64,000 nt of DNA from DATKEJ01 sp963768715 (GTDB lineage Bacteria; Bacteroidota; Rhodothermia; Rhodothermales; DATKEJ01): positions 90,846-154,845 of the forward strand of contig CAVYJC010000006.1 of the NCBI GenBank assembly GCA_963768715.1. The letters are read 5' to 3'. Below the pieces are notes generated by a model. That model saw nothing but the letters and a program-made list of their open reading frames with translations, did not search any database and was not told the DNA's origin. Below are positions 52,556 through 61,377 of this stretch, piece after piece. A program made the translations under genes and the position numbers. The first letter of the stretch is position 1; the number at the start of each line of letters is the position of its first letter.

Positions 52556-53710
52556 ATGGTGCTAAGTGCCTTGAGCTTGCGGGGATTTCGCGCGCACGAC
52601 CACTCAGATCTCGCGCTTAGTCCGGGCCTGAACCTCATTCACGGTCCAAACGGCTCCGGCAAGACCAACCTGCTCGAGGCGATCCACTATCTGGCGCTTG
52701 GCAAGAGTTTTCTCGCTTCAAAGGATAGCTATACGCTTCGTTTCGGTGCTCCGTTCTTCGATCTACGCGGGACATTTCACTCAGACGGCAGGTCCCCAAT
52801 AGAAATCCGGGTCGTTTTCAAGCCGGATGAAGGCAAGCGAATCTTCGTTAACGGTGCACCGCTTGACCGACTCGCCGATTTGGTAGGTAGAGTGCCAATC
52901 GTCGTCTTTGCACCGGTGGATCACAGTCTGACGGATGGTCCGCCGGAGGAGCGGCGACGATTTCTCGACAATACGTTGAGCCAGGCGCGCCCGGCCTACC
53001 TGAATGGCCTCATGAAGTACCGACGGACGCTCAAGCAGCGCAACGCGGTGCTTTCGGCGGGACGTTCAGTCCGCCCCGAGCTGCTGGCACCATGGAACGA
53101 AGAGTTCATTCGAGGCGGCGTTCTCATCTCCCAGGCTCGCGCAAAGTTTGTCGCCGAGTTCGCACGTTATCTGGATCAGGCCTGGAATCTCATCGAATCG
53201 ATAGGGGAGCGGCCGACGATCGAGTACAACGGATTTGCATCCGTCAGTGATTGGCTCGACACCGAGGAAGTCGCGCGCCGCTTCCGGGCCCGGCTTGAGC
53301 AGAGTCACGCCTCCGAGAAGTCGATGCGCCGAACTCTAGTCGGACCCCACCGCGACGAGCTGACGTTTCGCCTGAACGACATCGAAGTACGACGTTTTGC
53401 GTCGCAGGGACAGCACCGAACGTTTGGGATGGCCCTCAAGCTCGCCAAATATCTCTATCTGCGGGATGTGACGGAAAAGACGCCGATCCTTCTCCTCGAT
53501 GACGTCTTCGGCGATCTCGATCAGCACCGGCAGGATGTCTTTCTTGACTTGTTGCAGAACAACCTGAACGGTCAGAGTGTCATTACTACCGCAGACGATA
53601 CTACATTTCGCAATGTGGTTGCCTTCGATGGACGCGTGAACAGCGCGATCGGAATACTAAACGGAAACGTTGTCGCCGATCTGACATCGACATCCGGCGA
53701 CGACTTATAA
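52556..53710 (+). CDS. recF: DNA replication and repair protein RecF
   Basis: SMC-like ABC ATPase of the RecFOR pathway, loading RecA at gaps. Walker A GPNGSGKT at residues 30-37, signature region RRFASQGQHRTFGMALKLA (about residues 280-298) and Walker B LLLDDVFGDLD (about 310-320). ATG at 52556 gives MVLSALSLRGFRAHDHSDLA, the usual RecF start. recF often lies near oriC, agreeing with the parS sites. The M48 gene follows 13 bp later. The 242-bp spacer before it shows no gene. Confidence 0.94.
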   Translation: MVLSALSLRGFRAHDHSDLALSPGLNLIHGPNGSGKTNLLEAIHYLALGKSFLASKDSYTLRFGAPFFDLRGTFHSDGRSPIEIRVVFKPDEGKRIFVNGAPLDRLADLVGRVPIVVFAPVDHSLTDGPPEERRRFLDNTLSQARPAYLNGLMKYRRTLKQRNAVLSAGRSVRPELLAPWNEEFIRGGVLISQARAKFVAEFARYLDQAWNLIESIGERPTIEYNGFASVSDWLDTEEVARRFRARLEQSHASEKSMRRTLVGPHRDELTFRLNDIEVRRFASQGQHRTFGMALKLAKYLYLRDVTEKTPILLLDDVFGDLDQHRQDVFLDLLQNNLNGQSVITTADDTTFRNVVAFDGRVNSAIGILNGNVVADLTSTSGDDL

Positions 53711-53723
53711 ATAGATAATAATC

Positions 53724-55202
53724 ATGAGTATATATTCAACGGCACGCCGCGCCGTGATCCTTCTCGTGCTCTACGGCCTCCTAGGCGGGTGCTCGATCTC
53801 GAAGAGTCCGGTGACCGGCCGGAAGCGAGCGTACGGTTATTCGTGGGAGCAGGAAGTCCAGATTGGACGAGAGGCCGATCCGCAGATCGTCGCCGAATAT
53901 GGCGTCTACGACGACGCGGCGCTAACTGCGTATGTTCGTAAAGTTGGGGAGCGGGTGCTTGCTAATAGCGACCTCCGTCGCCCCGACACGCCTGCGGAGT
54001 ATAGGATTGACTTCACGTTCAGGGTGCTCGATAGTCCGATTCTGAACGCTTTCGCGTTGCCCGGCGGTTTTGTCTACGTGACGAGAGGGCTTGTCGCGAA
54101 CATGGATAACGAGGCGCAACTTGCCGTGGTGTTGGGTCACGAGATTGGGCACGTCGCCGCGCGACACTCCTCGCAGCAGGCACTTTCGGGACAGTTGACG
54201 CAACTCGGCGTCATCGGAGGCGCCGTGCTCGGAGAGGTCCTCGCCGGGGCTGGAGGAGCGGTGCTGCAGGCAGGCAGCGCTGCGTCACAGCTTCTCATGC
54301 TGAGCTATAGCCGCGGCGCCGAAACAGAAGCGGACCAACTTGGCGTCGAATATGCCGCCCGATCAGGGTACAAAGCCGGTGAAGCAGCCGGCTTCTTCGT
54401 TACGCTGCAGCGGGTTTCGGATAAGGCTGGACAGCGCATTCCGAGTTGGCAGTCCACGCACCCTGATCCCGGAGATAGAGAAGTCAAGATCCGCAAGATG
54501 GCAGCCGAATGGGCCACCAGCCTCACGATGACGGACGTTGGACGCGACCGCATCTTTGCGCAGATCGACAACATCGTCGTGGGAGACAATCCCCGGCAGG
54601 GTTTCGTCGACGGGCAGGTATTCTATCATCCTGATCTCGCCTTTCGCTTTCCCGTTCCCAATTCCTGGAAGCTTTACAACATGAATGCGTCGGTGGTGAT
54701 GACCGATGGCGAGCAAAAGGCTGTGGATGTCCTCCAGATTGCCGGAGGCGCCGCCAGCGCATCGGCTGCCGCTGCCAAGTTCCGTCAGACTGAGGGGCTC
54801 AGCGTGCGTTCGGCTGATGCGACGAAGGTGAACGGGCTCACCGCGCAGCGGATTCGGGCCAGCCTGGTGCAGGACAATGACCAGTACGAGATCCTCACCT
54901 ACTTCATTGAATACGGTAACAACGTGTACCAATTTCTCGGGTACACGACACCGGATCGCTACAACGCCTCGGAATCGGCATTTCGGCAGAGTATGGATGG
55001 ATTTGCCCGGCTCACGGATCAGTCGAAACTCTCCATTAAACCGGATCGCGTCGACGTCATCAAAACAAGTCGGACTGGAAGCTTTGAATCATTCATCGGG
55101 AACCTCCCGAAGCAATTCACTCCAGACGACGTGGCCATACTGAACCAGCTCGAGCTGAATGACAAGGTTCAATCCGGGACGGAATTGAAGCTGGTCCACT
55201 AG
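53724..55202 (+). CDS. M48 family metallopeptidase lipoprotein, 492 aa
   Basis: Lipoprotein signal with the lipobox LLGGC (Cys at residue 23). The peptidase domain carries HEIGH at residues 139-143 (zinc ligands) in VVLGHEIGHVAARHSSQQ, and the third ligand region GAETEADQLGVEYA at about 199-212. The family (BepA/YggG-like) degrades or assists misfolded outer-membrane proteins in the periplasm. The C-terminal part (about residues 300-492) includes a beta domain and an end resembling a LysM-like motif (DDVAILNQLELNDKVQSGTE). Heptad array follows within 3 bp of the stop. Confidence 0.88.
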   Translation: MSIYSTARRAVILLVLYGLLGGCSISKSPVTGRKRAYGYSWEQEVQIGREADPQIVAEYGVYDDAALTAYVRKVGERVLANSDLRRPDTPAEYRIDFTFRVLDSPILNAFALPGGFVYVTRGLVANMDNEAQLAVVLGHEIGHVAARHSSQQALSGQLTQLGVIGGAVLGEVLAGAGGAVLQAGSAASQLLMLSYSRGAETEADQLGVEYAARSGYKAGEAAGFFVTLQRVSDKAGQRIPSWQSTHPDPGDREVKIRKMAAEWATSLTMTDVGRDRIFAQIDNIVVGDNPRQGFVDGQVFYHPDLAFRFPVPNSWKLYNMNASVVMTDGEQKAVDVLQIAGGAASASAAAAKFRQTEGLSVRSADATKVNGLTAQRIRASLVQDNDQYEILTYFIEYGNNVYQFLGYTTPDRYNASESAFRQSMDGFARLTDQSKLSIKPDRVDVIKTSRTGSFESFIGNLPKQFTPDDVAILNQLELNDKVQSGTELKLVH

Positions 55203-55204
55203 AG

Positions 55205-55239
55205 CACATCAAACACCAAACTTCAAACAGCAAACGATG
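55205..55239 (+). repeat. Heptad array, AACACCA / AACTTCA type
   Basis: Four clear 7-bp units three bases after the M48 stop. Its AACACCAAACTTCAA (55212-55226) is the exact reverse complement of 55432-55446 in the facing array. Same word family as the arrays after pilin-like cassettes 1 and 2, 47-50 kb away. Confidence 0.8.
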
Positions 55240-55421
55240 ACCACCGGCGCGGCGAATCAGGCCTGGCACCCTTCAGAGCTGAACGTACTGTCAGACGCCT
55301 CAGTCCCCTCGACGGCGCGACAGCTCCATGAGGAAGCTTCGGAGCTGGCGCCAGACCTAATCAGAATTAGCAGACATCGGATGTTGGTCCAGGACTTGAG
55401 ATACGTCGGTACACCGGCACC

Positions 55422-55470
55422 GGTGTTCGGCTTGAAGTTTGGTGTTCGAAGCCTTTGGTGTTTGGTGTTT
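55422..55470 (-). repeat. Heptad array, GGTGTTT / AGTTTGG type
   Basis: Seven units in one 7-bp register, ending in two perfect GGTGTTT copies. It is the inverted partner of the array at 55205-55239; 205 bp separate the exact 15-bp arms. Confidence 0.8.
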
Positions 55471-55537
55471 AATCTGCTTTCTGTCATCAACTCTGACTGC
55501 GCCGACTCCTCATCACTTCTTCACAATCAATTAACTT

Positions 55538-55557
55538 ATTCAACTAATTAATTGAAT
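55538..55557. promoter_or_regulatory. AT-rich palindrome, candidate TetR operator
   Basis: ATTCAACTAATTAATTGAAT is a 20-bp palindrome with one mismatched symmetric pair. It lies 71 bp upstream of the TetR start, where autoregulated TetR proteins often bind. Inference from symmetry and place only. Confidence 0.45.
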
Positions 55558-55628
55558 ATCTTAGTTGGCAATGCTTGCGGCCGTTATTGTACTCGGCACG
55601 CGATTTGATACGAAACGCTGAACTTGAA

Positions 55629-56240
55629 ATGGATACTTCTCAGTCAACCGAAGAAAAGATCTTCGATGCGGCACGCGAGGTCTTCTACAAGCAGGGATAC
55701 GACGGCGCCCGGATGCAGGAGATTGCCCGCAAGGCCGGAATCAACCAGTCGATGCTCCACTACTATTTCCGGACGAAGGAAAAGCTCTTCGATGCGGTCT
55801 TCAGGGTGGCCGCGGCCGAAGACGTTGTTCAAGGTCTTTGCCATTCTGGACGAGGACATCCCTCTCTTTCGAGAAGATCGAGCGGTTCGTGCATACCTAC
55901 ATCGACATCATTTCCAGTAATCCACACATTCCCGCGTTCGTCATGCAGGAGTTACGGCGCAATCCGGATCAGACTCAAGTCCGTCGTTGGGGAAGGGGCC
56001 AAAGGAGCCGTCTCTCGTTGCTTAGACGCCAGGTTTCGGACGCCGTCGAAGCAGGCGAAATCCGTCCCATCACAGCCGGGCCACCTGATCGCGAACATGT
56101 TGGCGCTGAGCGTCTTCCCATTTATCGCCCGACCGATGCTCCAGACGGGCCTGGGACTGGACGCGGACGGCTACGACGTCTTTCTCGCCGAGCGAAAAGT
56201 CGTGGTGACCCGTTTCATCTTGAATGCCTTGAAGCCATGA
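55629..56240 (+). pseudogene. TetR-family regulator with several frame breaks
   Basis: ATG at 55629 (MDTSQSTEEKIFDAAREVFY) starts a good TetR N-terminal HTH (QEIARKAGINQSMLHYYFRT, residues about 29-48). After AVFRVAAAED the family sequence moves to a second frame (TLFKVFAILDEDIPLF), then to a third (EKIERFVHTYIDIISSNPHI ... VSDAVEAGEIRPI), and returns to the first at HLIANMLALSVFPFIARPML, ending at 56240. Possible further switches lie near 55970-56020. Extra bases are likely near 55806-55826, in TTT 55867-55869 and in GGGCC 56078-56082. It would regulate the efflux operon it heads; as written it cannot give a full protein. Stop overlaps the TolC-like ATG. Confidence 0.75.
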
Positions 56241-57490
56241 ACCTACTCTTCATCGCTGCGCTGCTGTTCGCCAAACCGGATACGCTGGCGCTGGATAGGT
56301 GCTACATAGAGGCCGTCAACCACTATCCGCTCAGGCAGGAAATCGATCTTCAGACGCAGATGGCAAAGGATAAGATCAGCGCCTTGCAGTCCAACTATCT
56401 GCCACAGATCTCGATCAGAGGGGATGCGACGTATCAGTCCGAGATTCCAGACTTCGCATTCTTCCCGTCATCAGCCGGACTTCCCGTCATCAGCCACGAC
56501 CAATACCACCTGGCGCTCGGCGCGGAGCAACTCATTTACGACGGAGGACGCACCGAACACCAGAAGGACGTAGCGAGTGCCGAGGCAGAGCAGGCGAAGC
56601 AACAGATCCAGGTCGAGCTGTATGGGCTGCGGGACCGCGTGAACCAGGCCTATTTCAACGCACTTCTCCTTCAGGCCCAAAGAGTCAGTCTTACGACGCT
56701 CCACGAAGACCTCGAAGCACGACTCAAGCAGGTGCGATCGAGGGTGGAACAAGGCGTGCTGCTCCAGAGCAACGCCGACGTGCTCGAGGTGGAGATGATC
56801 CATGTCGAGCAGGAGATCGTCGACGCCGACAAGCGGCGGCTCGCTGCGCTGGGCGTCCTTGGCGAATTAATCGGGCGCGAGCTGGATCCAACCTCGGTAC
56901 TGATTCTACCAAAAACGACGTCGAGTCAGACCGTCTTGAACCAGCAAGAACGGCCGGAATACGGCCTGTTCGAAAAGAGCAAGGCGACAATCTCCAAGCA
57001 GATTGGACTCACGGCACGTACAAACTATCCGAAGCTTGCGGCATTCGGGGATGCCGCATACGGACGCCCCCCAGGGCAAAACATTCTTGAGAACGACTTT
57101 ACGCCGTACTACGCATTCGGCGTCCGCTTGTCCTGGAAGCTCTGGGATTGGAAAGCGAACCAGCGTCAACGGCAGGCTTTCGCCGTCCAGCAGGAAATCG
57201 TCGACGCGCGGCAGGCCACGTTTACGAAGAACATCGAGCTCGCACTGAAACAACAGGTGCGCGATGTTGAGCGGCTCGAAGAGCTCCTGCTGCGTGACGA
57301 CGAAATCGTCGCTCTTCGCGAGCGCATCGTCAACCAGACTGAGAGCCAACTCGCAAACGGCGTCATCACGGCGACCGAATACCTGCTGGAACGCAACGCC
57401 GCATTCAGAGCCGAATTGACACGTGAACAGCACCGCATTCAGCTGTCTCAGGCCAACATCCAAGTTCTAACGACGATTGGTGAACAATGA
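56237..57490 (+). CDS. TolC-like outer membrane efflux protein, 417 aa
   Basis: Start at ATG 56237 overlapping the TetR stop; the open frame upstream to 55838 is TetR sequence, not part of this protein. Short signal-like N-terminus MNLLFIAALLFAKPDTLALD. The outer-membrane efflux protein fold shows as two long helical repeats (AEAEQAKQQIQVELYGLRDR, VNQAYFNALLLQAQRVSLTT; then VQQEIVDARQATFTKNIELA and LKQQVRDVERLEELLLRDDE) with beta-strand pieces between (ISIRGDATYQSE, YYAFGVRLSWKLWDW). Forms the trimeric exit duct for the adjacent ABC pump. Confidence 0.85.
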   Translation: MNLLFIAALLFAKPDTLALDRCYIEAVNHYPLRQEIDLQTQMAKDKISALQSNYLPQISIRGDATYQSEIPDFAFFPSSAGLPVISHDQYHLALGAEQLIYDGGRTEHQKDVASAEAEQAKQQIQVELYGLRDRVNQAYFNALLLQAQRVSLTTLHEDLEARLKQVRSRVEQGVLLQSNADVLEVEMIHVEQEIVDADKRRLAALGVLGELIGRELDPTSVLILPKTTSSQTVLNQQERPEYGLFEKSKATISKQIGLTARTNYPKLAAFGDAAYGRPPGQNILENDFTPYYAFGVRLSWKLWDWKANQRQRQAFAVQQEIVDARQATFTKNIELALKQQVRDVERLEELLLRDDEIVALRERIVNQTESQLANGVITATEYLLERNAAFRAELTREQHRIQLSQANIQVLTTIGEQ

Positions 57491-58456
57491 TGAAGCACTT
57501 CCACAACCGGACCGGCAGATCCAGTCAGAAGGATTTAGCCGATAGACATAATCCGATGCGGCAGGCGCTTTTGCTGCTGATTCCGGCAGCTCTTGCAGCG
57601 GGATGCACCAATGGTCCCGAACGGTCCGACGCATACGGCAATTTCGAGACGACCGAGATCGTGGTTTCCTCCGAAGCAATGGGTCGGATCATGACATTCG
57701 ACGTCGAAGAAGGGATGCGTCTCTCGGCGGGACAGGTCGTGGGATACATCGACACCCTGCAGCTGGCATTGCAGCGGAAACAGCTTCTGGCCAATCGCGG
57801 GGCCATGCTGTCTCACATCAACGGCGTGACCGCTCAGACTGCGGTACTGCAGGAGCAGAAACGCGTAGCCGAAGTGGAGCACCAGCGGGTCCTCCGCCTC
57901 ATCAAAGATCACGCCGCGACAAGCAAGCAGCTCGATGACGTGGAGGGTCAGATTGCCGTTCTCGACAAGCAAATCGTCGCGACCCGCGGGCAGATTGCAA
58001 CGATTCGCAACGAGATCGACGCAGTCGATGCTCAAATCGACCAATTGGCCGACCGGATCGGCAAGAGCATCATCGCAAATCCGATCGGCGGGGTCGTCCT
58101 CGTCAAGTATGCAGAAGACCACGAATTGACAAACACCGGAAAACCACTCTACAAGATCGCCGATCTGGAGACGATGTATCTACGGGCCTACATCAGCGGG
58201 GATCAACTTTCCCATCTGAAACTGGGTCAACAGGTCACGGTCCTGATTGACGAGAGTCGAACTGAGACATCGCTCTATCCAGGGTGAGGTGTCCTGGATA
58301 TCGTCGGAGGCGGAGTTTACCCCGAAGACGATCCAGACAAAGGAGGAGCGCGTCAACCTCGTCTACGCATTCAAGGTGCGTGTCGCAAACCCCGACGGCG
58401 CCATCAAAATCGGGATGCCGGGTGAAGTTGAATTCGCCCAGCAATCCGGCTCCTGA
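57487..58456 (+). CDS. HlyD/YbhG-like membrane fusion protein, frameshifted near the C-terminus
   Basis: ATGATG at 57487 overlaps the TolC-like stop; an in-frame ATG at 57556 (MRQALLLLIPAALAAGC) starts a lipoprotein signal with lipobox AAGC. The barrel-sandwich strand FETTEIVVSSEAMGRIMTFD and a coiled-coil hairpin (about residues 95-195) follow. The main frame ends at TSLYPG (58287), but the family sequence resumes in another frame (GEVSWISSEAEFTPKTIQTK ... KIGMPGEVEF) to 58456. Dropping one G of GGG 58282-58284 restores a 320-odd-residue adaptor. Links the inner-membrane ABC pump with the outer-membrane duct. The listed end is for the restored gene. Confidence 0.8.
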
Positions 58457-58465
58457 CAATCCGCC

Positions 58466-59392
58466 ATGCAGCACGCAGTAGTCGTAGACGGCATCGCAAA
58501 ATCATTCGGGGACGTCCAAGCGGTCTCCGACACGACGTTCTCCGTGAACGAAGGTGAGCTGTTTGGATTCATTGGTCCCGACGGTGCCGGCAAAACGACG
58601 CTGTTCAGGATGCTGGTTACCCTGCTCACGCCCGATCGAGGCACTGCGCACGTAGACGGCCTGGACGTCGTGAAGGACTACAAAGCCCTCCGAAGCCGGC
58701 TCGGCTACATGCCCGGTCGCTTCTCACTCTACCAGGACCTCAGTGTGCAGGAGAACTTGACGTTCTTTGCGAGCATTTTCGGCACGACTGTCGAAGAGAA
58801 TTACGACCTCGTCAGGGACATCTACCAGCAAATCGAACCCTTTGCGGATCGCAGGGCCGGCAAGCTCTCGGGCGGAATGAAGCAGAAGCTCGCACTTTCA
58901 TGCGCGCTGATTCACCGTCCGAAAGTTCTCTTCCTCGACGAGCCGACAACGGGCGTCGACGCCGTGTCGAGGCAGGAATTCTGGCAGATGCTCCGGCGTT
59001 TGAACGGTGAGGGATTGACGATCGTCGTTTCGACTCCTTACATGGACGAAGCGGGTCGCTGCGACCGGATCGCACTAATGCAAAACGGGCGCCTGCTGGG
59101 AATCGACACACCCGACGGCATCCGCTCTCGATTCGATCGCCCACTCCTGGCGATCAAAGCCGAAAACACCTATCGCCTGCTCAACGCGTTGAGGAAATAC
59201 GAGCATGCCGAGACGGTCTATCCTTTCGGCGAGTTCGTCCATTACACCGACGCGCGCCCATCCGTCGAGCCTTCAACGCTCGACAGATATCTCCTCGACG
59301 AGGGCTTTCGAGACGTGCAGGTACACAGAATCGACGCGGGCATCGAGGATGTTTTCATGGCGCTGATGCAGACGAACGAGGCGGAGACATAA
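58466..59392 (+). CDS. ABC transporter ATPase, YbhF N-half-like, 308 aa
   Basis: Walker A GPDGAGKTT at residues 37-45; the Asp in place of the usual Asn is typical of the N-terminal half of YbhF-type ATPases. Signature LSGGMKQKLALSCALIHRP near residue 134 and Walker B VLFLDEPTTGVD near 155. In E. coli YbhF two such ATPase halves are fused; here this and the next gene are separate but adjacent, sharing one base (TAATG). Energises export through the two permeases downstream. Confidence 0.9.
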   Translation: MQHAVVVDGIAKSFGDVQAVSDTTFSVNEGELFGFIGPDGAGKTTLFRMLVTLLTPDRGTAHVDGLDVVKDYKALRSRLGYMPGRFSLYQDLSVQENLTFFASIFGTTVEENYDLVRDIYQQIEPFADRRAGKLSGGMKQKLALSCALIHRPKVLFLDEPTTGVDAVSRQEFWQMLRRLNGEGLTIVVSTPYMDEAGRCDRIALMQNGRLLGIDTPDGIRSRFDRPLLAIKAENTYRLLNALRKYEHAETVYPFGEFVHYTDARPSVEPSTLDRYLLDEGFRDVQVHRIDAGIEDVFMALMQTNEAET

Positions 59393-60162
59393 TGCGGATC
59401 GTCACAGAATCTGAAAGCGCGGCCGAAATGAGCGAGCCCGTCATCAAAGTGGATCAGCTGACGCGCCGGTTTGGCGACTTCACCGCGGTAAGGAGTGTCA
59501 CCTTCGACGTCAAACGCGGAGAAATTTTCGGTTTTCTTGGGGCGAACGGGGCCGGCAAAACGACATGCATTCGCATGTTGACGGGTCTGCTGGCGCCGAC
59601 CGACGGAAACGCCACCGTCGCCGGCTACGATGTCTACAAAGAACCGGAGCAGATAAAGCGCAACATCGGCTACATGAGCCAGAAGTTCTCACTCTATGAG
59701 GACCTTACGATCAAAGAGAACATCCGCTTCTACGGCGGCATCTTCGGCCTGCCGCGTGCCGAGGTCGCATCCAGGGCAGCACAGTTGCTCGAAAAACTCG
59801 AACTCACACACGTCGGAGACCTCCAGATCCGATCGCTTCCGCTTGGCTGGCGCCAGAAGCTTGCTTTCTCGGTCGCCATCCTTCACAATCCAAGCATCGT
59901 TTTTCTGGACGAGCCCACGGGCGGTGTCGATCCGATCACCAGGCGTCAGTTCTGGGACCTCATCTACGAAGCCGCCTCCCGCGGCGTCACCGTCTTCGTC
60001 ACGACGCACTATCTCGACGAGGCGGAGTATTGCGACCGCGTTGCGATCATGGTCGACGGGAACCTGAGCGCACTCGATACCCCGGCGGCGCTGAAGCGGT
60101 CGTTCAGCACGTCGTCGATGGACGATGTCTTCATACAACTGGCGCGAGGCGGATCGAAATGA
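59392..60162 (+). CDS. ABC transporter ATPase, YbhF C-half-like, 256 aa
   Basis: Walker A GANGAGKTT at residues 50-58, Walker B IVFLDEPTGGVD near residue 170, and H-loop VTTHYLDEAEYCDR near 203. The signature motif is LPLGWRQKLAFSVAILHNP instead of LSGGQ, as in the second half of YbhF-like ATPases. The first ATG overlaps the previous stop; MSEPVIKVDQLTRRFG at 59428 is another possible start. Forms a heterodimer with the preceding ATPase. The stop overlaps the permease ATG. Confidence 0.9.
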   Translation: MRIVTESESAAEMSEPVIKVDQLTRRFGDFTAVRSVTFDVKRGEIFGFLGANGAGKTTCIRMLTGLLAPTDGNATVAGYDVYKEPEQIKRNIGYMSQKFSLYEDLTIKENIRFYGGIFGLPRAEVASRAAQLLEKLELTHVGDLQIRSLPLGWRQKLAFSVAILHNPSIVFLDEPTGGVDPITRRQFWDLIYEAASRGVTVFVTTHYLDEAEYCDRVAIMVDGNLSALDTPAALKRSFSTSSMDDVFIQLARGGSK

Positions 60163-61316
60163 ACAACCTCAAGGCCACCGGCGGCGCCGCAAAGTTCGGC
60201 GGAAAAAGCATCAACGCCTTCCGGGGGTTCGTGGTGAAAGAGTTCTATCACATTCTGCGCGATCGCAGGACGCTGCTCGTGCTCTTCGGCATGCCGATCA
60301 TCCAGATGGTTCTGTTCGGATTTGCGATTCGGAACGAGATCGAAGACATCCGGATTGTCGTCGTAGATCAGTCCAACGACTACGTGACCCAAGAAATCAC
60401 GAATCGAATCCTTGCCTCCAAATACTTCACGGCGGTAGATCGTCTGCGCGATACCTCCGACATCGAAGGGAATTTTCAGAGAGGGAGAATCAAGGAGGCT
60501 GTCATTTTCGAGCCTCAGTTCGCGTCCCGGCTGGCCCGCGACGGAACGGCCCAGGTACGGGTCGTCACCGACGCGACAGATCCCAATACCGCCAATACCA
60601 TCCTCGCCTATACGCGCGCGATTCTGCTCGACTACCAGTCCGAAATGAATAATGGAAGCCAGACGGGCGTCCGAATTGTTCCGGAGGTAAGGATGCGGTT
60701 TAATCCGGAGTTGAAGAGCGTCTACCTGTTCGTTCCCGGCCTGATCGCTTTGATTCTCATGCTGGTTTGTGCCCTGATGACGTCGATCACGATGACGCGC
60801 GAGAAGGAAGTCGGGACCATGGAAGTGCTTCTCGTTTCCCCCTTGAAACCCCAGTTGATCGTAATCGGCAAGGTCGTGCCGTACATGGTGCTCTCTTTCG
60901 TCAACGTGCTGACGGTGCTGCTGCTCGCGCGCGCTGTGTTCGGCGTCCCCCTTCGCGGCAGCGTACCGCTCCTTCTGGCGGAGTGCCTCCTTTTCATCTT
61001 GTGCGCACTGTCGCTCGGCGTCCTGATATCGACCCGTAGCGAGACGCAGCAGACGGCGATGATGGTCGCGCTGGCGGGCCTCCTGCTGCCGACCGTGATA
61101 CTGTCCGGATTCATCTTCCCGATATCGAGCATGCCGAAGATCCTCCAGATCGTAAGCCACATAGTGCCCGCAAAGTGGTTCCTGCGCATCGTCAGGGGCA
61201 TCATGATCGAAGGCGTCGGGATCACCTACATCTGGAAGGAAACGCTCATTCTTGCAGGAATGACGCTGTTCTTCATCGCCGCCAGCGTCAAGAATTTCAA
61301 GGTCAGGCTACAATGA
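60159..61316 (+). CDS. ABC-2 type permease 1 (YbhS-like), 385 aa
   Basis: Start at ATG 60159 (MNNLKATGGAAKFGGKSINA); four-base overlap with the ATPase gene. ABC-2 layout: one N-terminal membrane segment (LLVLFGMPIIQMVLFGFAI, residues about 40-58), an extracytoplasmic loop of about 140 residues (RIVVVDQSNDYV...), then five C-terminal segments from about residue 190, including TREKEVGTMEVLLVSPLKP and the ILSGFIFPISSMP turn. Makes the inner-membrane channel with the next permease. Confidence 0.9.
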   Translation: MNNLKATGGAAKFGGKSINAFRGFVVKEFYHILRDRRTLLVLFGMPIIQMVLFGFAIRNEIEDIRIVVVDQSNDYVTQEITNRILASKYFTAVDRLRDTSDIEGNFQRGRIKEAVIFEPQFASRLARDGTAQVRVVTDATDPNTANTILAYTRAILLDYQSEMNNGSQTGVRIVPEVRMRFNPELKSVYLFVPGLIALILMLVCALMTSITMTREKEVGTMEVLLVSPLKPQLIVIGKVVPYMVLSFVNVLTVLLLARAVFGVPLRGSVPLLLAECLLFILCALSLGVLISTRSETQQTAMMVALAGLLLPTVILSGFIFPISSMPKILQIVSHIVPAKWFLRIVRGIMIEGVGITYIWKETLILAGMTLFFIAASVKNFKVRLQ

Positions 61317-61377
61317 CGGCGCGCCTCGTGACATATCGATCGACTGAGGCGGACTCAACGGACCGGGAGGCGTCGTT

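Larger units (their letters stand above)
55203..55628. other. Intergenic region with an inverted pair of heptad arrays and TetR operator candidate
   Basis: I see no convincing gene in this 426-bp stretch. It holds a heptad array at 55205-55239, an oppositely oriented array at 55422-55470, about 180 bp of non-repetitive sequence between them, and an AT-rich palindrome at 55538-55557 before the TetR start. Confidence 0.6.

Noticed and set aside
55237..55551. Small ORF between the M48 and TetR genes
   Set aside because: It covers the heptad array and has no signal peptide, domain or codon pattern like its neighbours.
55838..56236. N-terminal extension fused in frame to the TolC-like protein
   Set aside because: The first part matches the TetR C-terminal domain and arises from the frame breaks in that gene; the real TolC start is at 56237.
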